From Pseudomonas putida (GTDB lineage Bacteria; Pseudomonadota; Gammaproteobacteria; Pseudomonadales; Pseudomonadaceae): DNA of 64,000 nt. Of the stretch, positions 8,134-16,912 are shown piece by piece (within the stretch, counting starts at the first letter, position 1; each line of letters begins with the position of its first letter). Location: positions 275,232 through 339,231 of the forward strand of contig NZ_BSKJ01000005.1 in the NCBI RefSeq assembly GCF_030159595.1. The letters are read 5' to 3'. The translations under genes and the position numbers were made by a program. The notes beneath the pieces were generated by a model that had not been told where the DNA came from, ran no database searches, and was given only the letters and a program-made list of their open reading frames with translations.

Positions 8134-9069
8134 TTACACCGCATAACCCAGCAGGTACAACAACCCGGTCAAGGTCACCAGCGAAGCCACGGTCGACAAC
8201 AAGATCGTCCGCGATATCAGCCCCGCCTCGCGGTTGTAATACTCCGCCAGCATGAACGGCCCGGTCCCGGTCGGCAGTGCCGCCAACAGCACCGCCGAAG
8301 CCGCCCACATGCTCGGCAGGCTGAACACCTTGTACGCCAGCACCCAGGTCAGCGCCGGCTGCCCCACCAGCTTCAACCCCACCAACGGCCACGGGCTGGC
8401 CTGTGCCCCGCTACGTTTTTCCGCCAGGAAGGCGCCCAGCGATATCAAGGCACACGGCGTGGTGGCCAACGCCAGCATGTCGAGAAAATGCATCACCGGC
8501 TCGGCCAGTCCCATCCCGGTCATGGCCCAACCAGCCCCTGCCAGCGGCGAAATCACCAACGGGTTCTTCGCCAGCGCCTTGCCCACCACCACGATGGCGC
8601 GGCCGATATGCCGCTCTTCTTGCAACCCGACCTCGATCAACGTCAGCGAAATGGCAAACACCAGACACACCACGATCAACGACGAGATCAGTGCCGGCTG
8701 CAAGCCCGCCTGACCGAACAGCAGCAGGCACAACGGGATGCCAATGTAGCCCGTATTGGCATACCCCGCACTGAGCCCATCGATGCTCGATGCCACCAGA
8801 CCATGGCCGCTGTACAGCCGCCACGCCAGCGTGACCACGAACATCGCCAAGGCGCCTGCACCAAAAGCCACGATGAACCCCGGGTGCCAGATCTCGCTCC
8901 AGGTGGCGGTAGCAGTCACCTTGAACAGCAACGCTGGCAGGCACAGCCAGACCACCATCTTGTTGATTTCGGCAGCCGCCTTGTCGCCCAGCTTGTTGGT
9001 CTTGCGGCACAGGTAGCCGACCAGGATCAGGGCGAAGATCGGCGCAACAATGACGAAGAGGGTGTGCAT
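8134..9069 (-). CDS. AEC-family (auxin efflux carrier-like) transporter
   Basis: 311-residue membrane protein with about ten hydrophobic helices, typical of the AEC/malonate-transporter family of carboxylate exporters. It begins MHTLFVIVAPIFALILVGYLCRK and contains the conserved GYANTGYIGIPL segment near residue 105 and a second-half repeat ending LLSTVASLVTLTGLLYLL. The start is ATG 9069 rather than 9108, because it lies 1 nt from the stop codon (TGA 9073-9071) of the upstream EamA gene, pointing to coupled translation. Substrate unknown. Confidence 0.85.
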   Translation of the reverse strand: MHTLFVIVAPIFALILVGYLCRKTNKLGDKAAAEINKMVVWLCLPALLFKVTATATWSEIWHPGFIVAFGAGALAMFVVTLAWRLYSGHGLVASSIDGLSAGYANTGYIGIPLCLLLFGQAGLQPALISSLIVVCLVFAISLTLIEVGLQEERHIGRAIVVVGKALAKNPLVISPLAGAGWAMTGMGLAEPVMHFLDMLALATTPCALISLGAFLAEKRSGAQASPWPLVGLKLVGQPALTWVLAYKVFSLPSMWAASAVLLAALPTGTGPFMLAEYYNREAGLISRTILLSTVASLVTLTGLLYLLGYAV

Positions 9070-9070
9070 G

Positions 9071-9946
9071 TCAGGCCTTGCCGGCCAGCGGTGCCTGGGT
9101 CCGCGCACCCAGGCGGCTCAGCCATACCGATGCGAGGATGATCCCACCGCCGATGAACAGCCGTCCCAAAGGCTCGTGCTGGTTCCAGATCAGCAAGTTC
9201 AGCAGCAATCCCACCGGCACATGCAGGTTGTTCATCACCGCCAGCGTGCCGCCAGACACCAGGCACGCGCCCTTGTTCCACCAGTACAGGCCCAGCGCCG
9301 TCGGGCACAGGCCCAGGAACAGGAGCACCAGCCATTGCACATTGGTGCTCGGCAGGTGCTGGGCGTTACCGAACAGCAGGAAGGCCGGCAACACCACCAG
9401 CAAGGCGCCCAGGTAGAAGTAGCCGAAGCGCGCGTAATGCGGCAGATCGCTGGGGTGGCGCGCGACCAGGTGGCGGTACAGCACCTGGCCAGCGGCATAG
9501 GTGAAGTTGGCCAGTTGCAGCAGCAGGAAGCCGATGAAGAACTCGCCGCTGATGCTGTCGAAGCGGATCACCGCCGCACCGGCCACGGCAACCAGGGCCG
9601 CCAGCAGCGCCCAGGGGTTGAAGCGCCGGTTCATGGCGTCTTCGATCAGCGTTACATGCAGTGGCGTGAGGATGGTGAACAGCAGGACCTCCGGCACGGT
9701 CAACACCCGGAAGCTCAGGTACAGGCAGACGTAGGTGATGCCGTACTGCAGCGCGCCGATCAACAGCATCGAGCGCATGAAGCGCGGCTCGACCTGGCGC
9801 CAGCGGGTCAGCGGCAGGAACACCAGGCCTGCCAGCACCACCCGTGCGAGCACAGCAAAATAGCTGTCGACGTGCCCGGCCAGGTACTCGCCGATCAGGC
9901 TGAAGGAAAACGCCTGGATCAGCGCGACGATTATCAGATAGCCCAT
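9071..9946 (-). CDS. EamA/DMT-family transporter
   Basis: 291-residue inner-membrane transporter with ten predicted helices in two EamA repeats (residues about 1-130 and 145-280). Typical exporter of amino acids or related metabolites, substrate not readable. The ATG 9946 start has AAGAGGCAACC upstream. Translationally coupled with the AEC carrier behind it, so the two exporters share an operon. Confidence 0.85.
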   Translation of the reverse strand: MGYLIIVALIQAFSFSLIGEYLAGHVDSYFAVLARVVLAGLVFLPLTRWRQVEPRFMRSMLLIGALQYGITYVCLYLSFRVLTVPEVLLFTILTPLHVTLIEDAMNRRFNPWALLAALVAVAGAAVIRFDSISGEFFIGFLLLQLANFTYAAGQVLYRHLVARHPSDLPHYARFGYFYLGALLVVLPAFLLFGNAQHLPSTNVQWLVLLFLGLCPTALGLYWWNKGACLVSGGTLAVMNNLHVPVGLLLNLLIWNQHEPLGRLFIGGGIILASVWLSRLGARTQAPLAGKA

Positions 9947-10050
9947 GGTTGCCTCTTGTGAATCAAGGCCGCGACCTTAGCGGGTTGCGGCGAATGAGTT
10001 CAACCATGAGGAATGTAGGGGCTGAACCGGCCCCCACAGAAGCCCAGGCA

Positions 10051-10076
10051 TAAAAAAGCCCGGCCATTGGCCGGGC
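10051..10076 (-). terminator. Rho-independent terminator of azoR
   Basis: 8 bp perfect stem GCCCGGCC / GGCCGGGC around a 3-nt loop (10058-10076). Read on the minus strand the hairpin is followed directly by six Ts (10057-10052), so it ends transcripts coming from azoR, 54 bp downstream of its stop. Confidence 0.85.
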
Positions 10077-10129
10077 AGGTACACCCAAAGGAGCAAAAAC
10101 AGGTGTCAGGGTTGGGAATTCGTTAAGCC

Positions 10130-10729
10130 TCAGGCCACCGCCGCCAGTTTGGCCTTGGCCTGGTTGACGCCTTTCTCGTGGAACTCGCCGCTCATGTTGA
10201 GGCCTTCGGCATGGATGAAGTCGACATCGTGAATGCCGATGAAGGCCATCACCTGGCGCAGGTACGGTTCCTGGTGGTCGCTGCTGGCACCGGCATGGAT
10301 GCCGCCACGCGCGGTCAGCACGATGGCGCGCTTGCCGGTGAGCAGGCCCTGCGGGCCGGTCGGGGTGTACTTGAACGTGATGCCGGCGCGCAGCACATGG
10401 TCCAGCCAGGCCTTGAGGGTGCTGGGGATGGTGAAGTTGTACATCGGCGCAGCCATCACCAGTACGTCAGCCGCCAGCAACTCATCCGTCAGTTCGTTGG
10501 AACGGGCCAGGGCCTCCCGTTCGGCGGCGCTGCGCTGTTCTTCAGGCTTCATCCAGCCACCCAGCAGGTTGGCATCCAGGTGTGGCACCGGGTTCACCGC
10601 CAGGTCGCGCACCGTGATCTGATCGGCCGGGTGGGCGGCCTGCCATTGCTGGAGGAAATCACGGGTCAGCTGACGTGAAACGGAATCCTGCTGGCGGGCG
10701 CTGCTTTCGATGATCAGTACGCGGGACAT
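10130..10729 (-). CDS. azoR: FMN-dependent NADH:azoreductase / quinone reductase
   Basis: 199-residue flavodoxin-fold enzyme. AzoR reduces azo dyes and quinones with two electrons from NADH through FMN and protects against thiol and quinone stress. Seen: the N-terminal strand and phosphate loop MSRVLIIESSARQQDSVSRQL, the FMN-binding PMYNFTIPSTLKAWLDHVLRAG motif near residues 97-117, and LTARGGIHAG near 145. Start ATG 10729 has GGAGG upstream; the open frame back to 10825 is not needed. P. putida carries several paralogues, so this is one of them. Followed by a clear terminator. Confidence 0.9.
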   Translation of the reverse strand: MSRVLIIESSARQQDSVSRQLTRDFLQQWQAAHPADQITVRDLAVNPVPHLDANLLGGWMKPEEQRSAAEREALARSNELTDELLAADVLVMAAPMYNFTIPSTLKAWLDHVLRAGITFKYTPTGPQGLLTGKRAIVLTARGGIHAGASSDHQEPYLRQVMAFIGIHDVDFIHAEGLNMSGEFHEKGVNQAKAKLAAVA

Positions 10730-10838
10730 GGGGTGCCTCCATCGGCAAAAAGGGTCGCGATTCGATGGAGGTGAGATTAAGGCTTGACCTATCGATAAAA
10801 AAGCGTAAAAAGTGGGTTCAATCAATCGATTAATCAGT

Positions 10839-11153
10839 TTATTCCGCGCTACAGTTCAACGCGATCCGCAGCTTGATGATCTGTCGGTTGAATTTGGCGG
10901 TGACATCGACGCTTTTGCCGGCAGGTACGTTCACCCGGCGTACCCTGGGTGCTTCCGGGCCATTGCGGAAGGTCACCTTGCAGGCCGCAGGCACCTGCCC
11001 ATAGTTGTTGAGGGTGATGGCGCCAATGTCGTAGGCCGTGTCATAGGCGGTGTAGTCAAGCTTTACCCCGGTCAGTTCCTTCTCCACATCGATGGGGTAA
11101 GCCATGGCCCCGAGGGGCAGGCACATCAGTATTACCGCACAACATTTCTTCAT
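10839..11153 (-). CDS. Small periplasmic protein, function unknown
   Basis: 104-residue exported protein. Signal peptide residues 1-18 (MKKCCAVILMCLPLGAMA), then a mature beta-rich domain of about 86 residues with two cysteines (in PAACKV and ALNCSAE) likely joined by a disulfide. A strong ribosome site AAGGAGAG precedes ATG 11153. Similar Pseudomonas proteins have been annotated 3-phosphoglycerate kinase, which is clearly a misnomer for a protein this small. It is divergent from the LysR gene with only 48 bp between start codons, so that regulator may control it. Confidence 0.75.
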   Translation of the reverse strand: MKKCCAVILMCLPLGAMAYPIDVEKELTGVKLDYTAYDTAYDIGAITLNNYGQVPAACKVTFRNGPEAPRVRRVNVPAGKSVDVTAKFNRQIIKLRIALNCSAE

Positions 11154-11201
11154 GGGCCGCTCTCCTTGAAAGAGCGCAGCTTAGGACAACAGGAGCGAAA
11201 G

Positions 11202-12125
11202 ATGAAAGCGCCGCGCGTGACCCTTGACCAGTGGCGAACCCTGCAAGCAGTGGTCGATCACGGCGGGTTTGCCCAGGCCGCCGAGGCACTGCATCGCTCG
11301 CAGTCCTCGGTCAGCTACACCGTCGCCCGCATGCAGGAACAACTGGGCGTGCCACTGCTGCGCATCGACGGCCGCAAGGCAGTGCTCACCGAAGCGGGCA
11401 ACGTGCTGCTGCGCCGCTCGCGCCACCTGGTCAAGCAGGCCAGCCAGCTCGAAGACCTCGCCCATCACATGGAGCAAGGCTGGGAGGCCGAAGTGCGCCT
11501 GGTGGTCGATGCCGCCTACCCCAGTGCCCGCCTGGTGCGCGCCTTGGCGGCGTTCATGCCGCAAAGCCGCGGCTGCCGGGTGCGCCTGCGTGAAGAAGTG
11601 CTGTCTGGCGTGGAAGAAGTGATGCACGAAGGCATCGCCGACCTGGCCATCAGCAGCTACAGCATCGGTGGCTATCTGGGCGCCGAACTGAGCGCGGTGG
11701 AATTCGTCGCCGTCGCCCACCCCGAACACAGCCTTCATCGACTGGGCCGCGAGCTTACCTTCCAGGACCTGGAAAGCCAGTTGCAGGTAGTGATCCGGGA
11801 CTCCGGCCGCTCGCAACCACGCGATGTCGGCTGGCTGGGGGCCGAACAGCGCTGGACGGTCGGCAGCCTGGGTACCGCCACCACCTTCGTCAGCAGCGGC
11901 CTGGGCTTTGCCTGGCTGCCGCGGCACATGATCGAGCGCGAACTGCGCGAAGGCGTGCTCAAGCCATTGCCGCTCGACCAGGGTGGCAGCCGCCACCCAC
12001 TGTTCTACCTTTATTCGAGCAAAGAGAAGACCCTGGGCCCGGCCACGCAGATTCTCATCGACCTGCTGCGCAACTTCGACACCGCGCCCCTGGACGTGCC
12101 CTTCGCAGCCCCCCCACAAGCCTGA
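11202..12125 (+). CDS. LysR-family transcriptional regulator
   Basis: 307-residue LTTR. Winged helix-turn-helix at residues 5-64 (LDQWRTLQAVVDHGGFAQAAEALHRSQSSVSYTVARMQEQLGVPLL), then a linker helix and a periplasmic-binding-protein-like effector domain from about residue 90. ATG 11202 follows AGGAGCGAAAG; the longer frame from 10812 covers the neighbouring gene on the other strand and is not real. The hydrolase gene starts 13 bp after the stop, so regulator, hydrolase and cyclophilin are probably one transcript. Targets unknown; the divergent periplasmic gene and azoR are candidates. Confidence 0.85.
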   Translation: MKAPRVTLDQWRTLQAVVDHGGFAQAAEALHRSQSSVSYTVARMQEQLGVPLLRIDGRKAVLTEAGNVLLRRSRHLVKQASQLEDLAHHMEQGWEAEVRLVVDAAYPSARLVRALAAFMPQSRGCRVRLREEVLSGVEEVMHEGIADLAISSYSIGGYLGAELSAVEFVAVAHPEHSLHRLGRELTFQDLESQLQVVIRDSGRSQPRDVGWLGAEQRWTVGSLGTATTFVSSGLGFAWLPRHMIERELREGVLKPLPLDQGGSRHPLFYLYSSKEKTLGPATQILIDLLRNFDTAPLDVPFAAPPQA

Positions 12126-12138
12126 GAGGACCGCGCCG

Positions 12139-12951
12139 ATGGCCTATTTCGAACACGAAGGATGCGCACTGCATTACGAGGAATATGGCCAGGGCGAACC
12201 GCTGGTGTTGCTGCACGGCCTGGGCTCCAGTTGCCAGGACTGGGAGCTGCAGGTGACGGCGCTGAGCCGGCATTATCGGGTAATCCTGATGGACATCCGC
12301 GGCCATGGCCGCTCCGACAAACCCCGCGATGGTTACCAGATCGCCACCTTCAGCGCCGACCTGCTGGCCCTGCTCGAACACCTGCGCACCGGCCCGGTGC
12401 ACTTCGTCGGCCTGTCCATGGGCGGTATGGTCGGCTTCCAGTTTGCCGTCGACCACCCGCAGTGGCTGCGTAGCCTGTGCATCGTCAACAGCGCCCCCGA
12501 GGTCAAGCGCCGCACCCGCAGTGACTGGGTGTGGTGGCTAAAACGCTGGGGCCTGGCGCGCCTGCTCAGTGTCGAGACCGTCGGCAAGGGCTTGGCCGAA
12601 CGCCTGTTCCCCAAACCCCATCAGGCCGACTTGCGGCACACGATGGCCCAGCGCTGGGCACGCAACGACAAACGCGCCTACCTCAAGAGCTTCGACGCCA
12701 TCGTCGACTGGGGCGTGCAGGAACGCATCGGGCAGATCCACTGTCCTACCCTGGTCATTGCCGCCGACCACGATTACACCCCGATACAACTGAAAGAGCG
12801 CTATGTCGCCCTGATGCCCAACGCCAGGCTGGTCGTCGTCGACGATTCCCGGCACGCTACGCCCCTCGATCAACCCGAGGTCTTCAACCAGACCCTGCTG
12901 CAGTTCCTCGCAGCCGCCTCCACCTCTCAAGGATCTTTGAGCCCATGCTGA
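12139..12951 (+). CDS. Alpha/beta hydrolase
   Basis: 270-residue alpha/beta-hydrolase-fold enzyme. The oxyanion motif LLHGLGSS is at about residues 24-31, the nucleophile elbow GLSMGG near residues 94-99 (Ser96), the acid Asp in ADHDYTP, and the catalytic His in DSRHATP near residue 242. Resembles 3-oxoadipate enol-lactonase-like and other small esterases; the substrate is not defined. The 3' end overlaps the cyclophilin start by 7 bp, so the two genes are translationally linked. Confidence 0.85.
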   Translation: MAYFEHEGCALHYEEYGQGEPLVLLHGLGSSCQDWELQVTALSRHYRVILMDIRGHGRSDKPRDGYQIATFSADLLALLEHLRTGPVHFVGLSMGGMVGFQFAVDHPQWLRSLCIVNSAPEVKRRTRSDWVWWLKRWGLARLLSVETVGKGLAERLFPKPHQADLRHTMAQRWARNDKRAYLKSFDAIVDWGVQERIGQIHCPTLVIAADHDYTPIQLKERYVALMPNARLVVVDDSRHATPLDQPEVFNQTLLQFLAAASTSQGSLSPC

Positions 12952-13502
12952 AAAAACTCCTGCTCACCGCCTGCTCGGTCGCCTTCGCCACCAGCGTCAT
13001 GGCCTCCGACAAGACCCCGCACGTTCTGCTGGACACCAGCTTCGGCCAGGTCGAAATCGAGCTGAACGCCGAGAAGGCACCGGTCAGTACCAAGAACTTC
13101 CTCGAGTACGTTGACAGCGGCTTCTACAACAACACCATCTTCCACCGCGTGATTCCGGGTTTCATGGTCCAGGGCGGCGGCTTCACTGACCAGATGGTGC
13201 AGAAGAACACCAAAGATCCGATCAAGAACGAAGCCAGCAACGGCCTGCTGAACACCCGCGGCACCCTGTCGATGGCACGCACTTCGGATCCGGACTCGGC
13301 CACCAGCCAGTTCTTCATCAACGTAGCCGACAACGACTTCCTCAACCCGGGCCGTGACCGTGGCTACGCCGTATTCGGCAAGGTGACCAAGGGCATGGAA
13401 GTGGTCGACCAGATCGTCAACTCGCCGACCACCATCAAGAAAGGCATGCGTGATGTACCGGCCGACCCGGTCTACATCAAGTCGGCCAAACGCATCGACT
13501 GA
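12945..13502 (+). CDS. ppiA: Periplasmic cyclophilin-type peptidyl-prolyl isomerase
   Basis: 185-residue PPIase. Signal peptide residues 1-22 (ends SVMA, cleavage before SDKTP), then a single cyclophilin domain of about 160 residues with the active-site [15 protein letters not shown] segment, the [18 protein letters not shown] block and the Phe-rich core. It catalyses cis-trans isomerisation of prolyl bonds during outer-membrane and periplasmic protein folding. ATG 12945 lies inside the end of the hydrolase gene with AAGGAT upstream. Confidence 0.9.
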   Translation: MLKKLLLTACSVAFATSVMASDKTPHVLLDTSFGQVEIELNAEKAPVSTKNFLEYVDSGFYNNTIFHRVIPGFMVQGGGFTDQMVQKNTKDPIKNEASNGLLNTRGTLSMARTSDPDSATSQFFINVADNDFLNPGRDRGYAVFGKVTKGMEVVDQIVNSPTTIKKGMRDVPADPVYIKSAKRID

Positions 13503-13565
13503 CCGCAGGCTTCACAGGGACGTGAAACCGCCTGAGGGTCGGATGGAACAGGAGTGTCTTTACCC

Positions 13566-15398
13566 ATGCTGTACCGCCGTTTCGAACAACTGATCGACAT
13601 CTTTCGCGAAGCGCCCAGTGAATCGCCACCGACCACCGTGTGGCCGTTCTACCTGTATTACCTGCGCCAGGTGTGGCCAAGCTTCCTCGCACTGCTGGTG
13701 GTCGGCCTGTTCGCCTCGCTGATCGAGGTGGCCATGTTCAGCTACCTCAGCCGCATCATCGACCTGGCGCAAGGCACGCCCAATGCCAACTTCTTCAGTG
13801 AGCACAGTGGCGAACTGATCTGGATGCTGGTGGTGATCCTGCTGCTGCGGCCGGTGTTCTTCGGCCTGCACGACCTGCTGGTGCATCAAACCATCAACCC
13901 CGGCATGACCAGCCTGATCCGCTGGCAAAACCACACCTATGTGCTCAAGCAGAGCCTGAACTTCTTCCAGAGCGACTTTGCCGGGCGTATTGCCCAGCGC
14001 ATCATGCAGACCGGCAACTCGCTCCGTGATTCTGCCGTGCAGGCGGTGGACGCGCTGTGGCACGTGCTGATCTACGCCATCACTTCGCTGGTGCTGTTCG
14101 CCGAGGCCGACTGGCGCCTGATGCTGCCGCTACTGCTGTGGATCGTCGGCTACGTCGCCGCGCTCTTCTACTTCGTGCCCAGGGTGAAGGAACGTTCGGT
14201 GATCTCTTCCGACGCCCGTTCCAAGCTGATGGGGCGTATCGTCGATGGCTACACCAACATCGCCACCCTGAAGCTGTTCGCCCACACCGACTACGAACAG
14301 CAGTACGCGCGCGAAGCGATCCGCGAACAGACCGAGAAAACCCAGCTGGCGGCGCGCGTGGTCACCAGCATGGACGTGGTCATCACCACCCTGAACGGCC
14401 TGCTGGTGGTCGCCACCACGGGCCTCGCACTGTGGCTGTGGAGCCAGTCGCTGATTACCGTTGGCGCCATTGCCCTGGCCACCGGCCTGGTAATCCGTAT
14501 CGTCAACATGTCGGGCTGGATCATGTGGGTGGTCAACGGCATCTTCGAGAACATCGGCATGGTCCAGGATGGCTTGCAGACCATTGCCCAGCCGGTCACC
14601 GTCACTGACCAGCCCAATGCGCCAGCGCTGAAGGTGAGCCGTGGCGCGGTGCGGTTCGATGACGTGGATTTCCACTACGGCAAGGCTGCCAACGTGATCG
14701 AAGGGCTCGACCTGAACATCCGCCCGGGCGAAAAAATCGGTTTGATCGGCCCGTCCGGGGCGGGCAAGTCGACCTTGGTCAACCTGCTGCTGCGCCTTTA
14801 CGACGTGCAAGGCGGGCGCATCCTCATCGATGGCCAGGACATTGCCGAGGTGAGCCAGGCCAGCCTGCGCGCACAAATCGGCATGATCACTCAGGACACC
14901 TCGTTACTGCACCGCTCGATCCGCGACAACCTGCTGTATGGCCGCCCCGGTGCGAGCGAGGCGGAGCTGCTTGAAGCCGTGCGCCGCGCCCGTGCCGACG
15001 AGTTCATCCCGCAGCTGTCGGACGCTCAGGGACGCACCGGCTTCGATGCCCATGTGGGTGAGCGCGGGGTGAAGCTGTCGGGCGGCCAGCGCCAGCGCAT
15101 CGCCATTGCCCGGGTGCTGCTGAAGAATGCGCCGATCCTGATCATGGACGAAGCCACCTCGGCGCTGGACTCGGAGGTAGAAGCGGCCATCCAGGAAAGC
15201 CTGGAGACGCTGATGCAAGGCAAGACGGTGATCGCGATCGCCCACCGGTTGTCCACCATTGCGCGGATGGACCGGCTGGTGGTGCTGGACAAGGGGCGGA
15301 TTGTCGAGAGTGGCAGCCACAGTGAGCTGCTGGAACAGCAGGGGTTGTATGCCCGGTTGTGGCATCACCAGACCGGGGGCTTTGTCGGGGTCGACTGA
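13566..15398 (+). CDS. ABC exporter, fused permease and ATPase
   Basis: 610-residue half-transporter: a six-helix type-IV exporter membrane domain (residues about 30-320) fused to a nucleotide-binding domain. Walker A GPSGAGKST at about residues 395-403, Q-loop in QIGMITQDTSLLHRS, signature LSGGQRQRIAIARVLL, Walker B ILIMDEATSALD, H-loop AHRLST. It works as a homodimer and resembles MsbA/multidrug-type exporters; the cargo is unknown. The ATG 13566 start is preferred; a GTG at 13554 in frame would add four residues. Confidence 0.9.
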   Translation: MLYRRFEQLIDIFREAPSESPPTTVWPFYLYYLRQVWPSFLALLVVGLFASLIEVAMFSYLSRIIDLAQGTPNANFFSEHSGELIWMLVVILLLRPVFFGLHDLLVHQTINPGMTSLIRWQNHTYVLKQSLNFFQSDFAGRIAQRIMQTGNSLRDSAVQAVDALWHVLIYAITSLVLFAEADWRLMLPLLLWIVGYVAALFYFVPRVKERSVISSDARSKLMGRIVDGYTNIATLKLFAHTDYEQQYAREAIREQTEKTQLAARVVTSMDVVITTLNGLLVVATTGLALWLWSQSLITVGAIALATGLVIRIVNMSGWIMWVVNGIFENIGMVQDGLQTIAQPVTVTDQPNAPALKVSRGAVRFDDVDFHYGKAANVIEGLDLNIRPGEKIGLIGPSGAGKSTLVNLLLRLYDVQGGRILIDGQDIAEVSQASLRAQIGMITQDTSLLHRSIRDNLLYGRPGASEAELLEAVRRARADEFIPQLSDAQGRTGFDAHVGERGVKLSGGQRQRIAIARVLLKNAPILIMDEATSALDSEVEAAIQESLETLMQGKTVIAIAHRLSTIARMDRLVVLDKGRIVESGSHSELLEQQGLYARLWHHQTGGFVGVD

Positions 15399-15406
15399 CG
15401 CCTGCA

Positions 15407-15503
15407 CCGGCCTCTTCGCGGGTAAACCCGCTCCCACAGGTCTGCACAAACGTTTGGATCTGTGCGGTCCCTGTGGGAGCGGGTTTACCCGCGAAGAGGC
15501 CAG
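15407..15503. repeat. Inverted REP pair (BIME-like module)
   Basis: Two REP units of about 34 bp in opposite orientation (15407-15440 and 15470-15503) around a 29 bp spacer that itself holds a small GCACA/TGTGC inverted repeat. Each unit has the core CTCTTCGCGGGTAAACCCGC. It fills the 124 bp gap between convergent genes. P. putida REP elements of this type are known mRNA hairpins and insertion targets. Confidence 0.9.
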
Positions 15504-15522
15504 CACAGGCAATACAAATCCA

Positions 15523-16650
15523 TCAATCACGGCGGTAGGGCAACATCCCCCTGGCCTCCTCGGCATACCCCTTGACCCCGTCTCGCTCCTGCACCAGAAA
15601 ATCCTCCACCGCCCGCCGCAACCCGGGGTGCAGCAGGTAATGCCAGGACCGCGTCAACACCGGCTCAAACCCGCGTATCAGCTTATGCTCCCCCTGCGCC
15701 CCCGCATCGAAACGCTGATACCCCTCGGCAATGGCAAAGTCCATGCCCTGATAGAAACACGTCTCGAAATGCAGCCGATCGAATTCATCCAGGCAACCCC
15801 AGTAGCGGCCAAACAGGCTGTCGCCCCCCACCAGACTCAACGCCATCGCCACATCACGCCCGCCCTGACGTGCCATCACCACACGCACAGCCTCGGGCAT
15901 ACGCTCGGCCAGCAGGCTGAAGAACTCGCGGGTCAGGTAAGGCGCACGGCGGCGCACCGCATAGGTGTTGGCGTAACACAGGAAGACGAAATCCCACTGC
16001 GCCTCGTCCAGCTCATCACCGCGATACCAGCGAAAATCGATGCCCTGCCCCGCCACCTGCTCGCGCTCCTTGCGCATCTGCTTACGCTTGCGCGAACTCA
16101 GGGTGTCGAGAAAATCCTGGAAGTCGCGATACCCCTGGTTTTGCCAGTGGAACTGACAACCGAGGCGCTCCATCCAGCCCGGAAGGCTCGCCAACTGTTC
16201 GTCCAACGCCGGATCAGTGAAGTTGATATGCGCACCGGAAAGCCCGCCCTTGCCCAGGTACTCCGGCAGGGCCTGCAACATCATCAGCCCGTCGGCCGGG
16301 TCGGCCGTCAGCAGGCGTGGGCCGCTGACCGGGCTGAACGGCACAGCGCCGAGCAGCTTTGGGTAGTAGGCGATGCCGGCCCGCTCACAGGCATCGGCCC
16401 AGCCATGATCGAACACATACTCGCCAAACGAGTGCCACTTGCGGTACGCCGGCAACAGCGCCCGCACCTGCCCGTCACGCTCCAGGACCAGGTGCTCGGC
16501 GGCCCAGCCGGTGTTGCGCGACACGCTGCCGCTGTCCTCCATGGCACTGAGAAAGGCATGCCGCAGGAACGGTTGGCCCGCCGGCACCAGGGCATCCCAG
16601 GTGTCCGCCGGAAGATCACGCAAATGGGCAAGGCTATACAGGCTAGTCAC
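15523..16650 (-). CDS. FemAB-like GNAT-family acyltransferase (COG3146 type)
   Basis: About 375 residues, a length and pattern typical of the FemAB/peptidoglycan-biosynthesis-like proteins found widely in proteobacteria (HINFTDPALDEQ, then RKRKQMRKEREQVAGQGIDF, then GRYWGCLDEFDRLHFETCFYQ and FDAGAQGEHKLIRGFEP). These carry a GNAT fold; an aminoacyl- or acyl-transfer role is inferred, but substrates are not established. The start is uncertain: GTG 16650 (VTSLYSLAHLRD) is chosen for its fit to the domain; an in-frame TTG at 16707 would add 19 residues. Single gene, convergent with the ABC exporter. Confidence 0.8.
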   Translation of the reverse strand: MTSLYSLAHLRDLPADTWDALVPAGQPFLRHAFLSAMEDSGSVSRNTGWAAEHLVLERDGQVRALLPAYRKWHSFGEYVFDHGWADACERAGIAYYPKLLGAVPFSPVSGPRLLTADPADGLMMLQALPEYLGKGGLSGAHINFTDPALDEQLASLPGWMERLGCQFHWQNQGYRDFQDFLDTLSSRKRKQMRKEREQVAGQGIDFRWYRGDELDEAQWDFVFLCYANTYAVRRRAPYLTREFFSLLAERMPEAVRVVMARQGGRDVAMALSLVGGDSLFGRYWGCLDEFDRLHFETCFYQGMDFAIAEGYQRFDAGAQGEHKLIRGFEPVLTRSWHYLLHPGLRRAVEDFLVQERDGVKGYAEEARGMLPYRRD

Positions 16651-16912
16651 GGTTTCGGCTCGCTGTCTGAAGACGTTCAGTATCCCCAAGGAACGCCCGG
16701 CACTCAAATGACGAACGCCGGGCTGATCCTTTTATTCTCAATTACTTAACAACAGTGCCACTAATTAGACATTAATCTGTCATTGGCCCCCGCAATACTT
16801 GCGCCTGTTTTCCGGAACCCCAGAACCTGTCTATTCAGGCCCTTTCCGAAGACATGCCAACGCAGGGGCAGGCGCTTGAGCCTCCCCCATTTTTTTCAGT
16901 AGGGAGAACCTT

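Noticed and set aside
13554..13565. GTG start for the ABC exporter
   Set aside because: ATG 13566 is in frame and a better fit; the GTG would add only four residues. Kept as an alternative.
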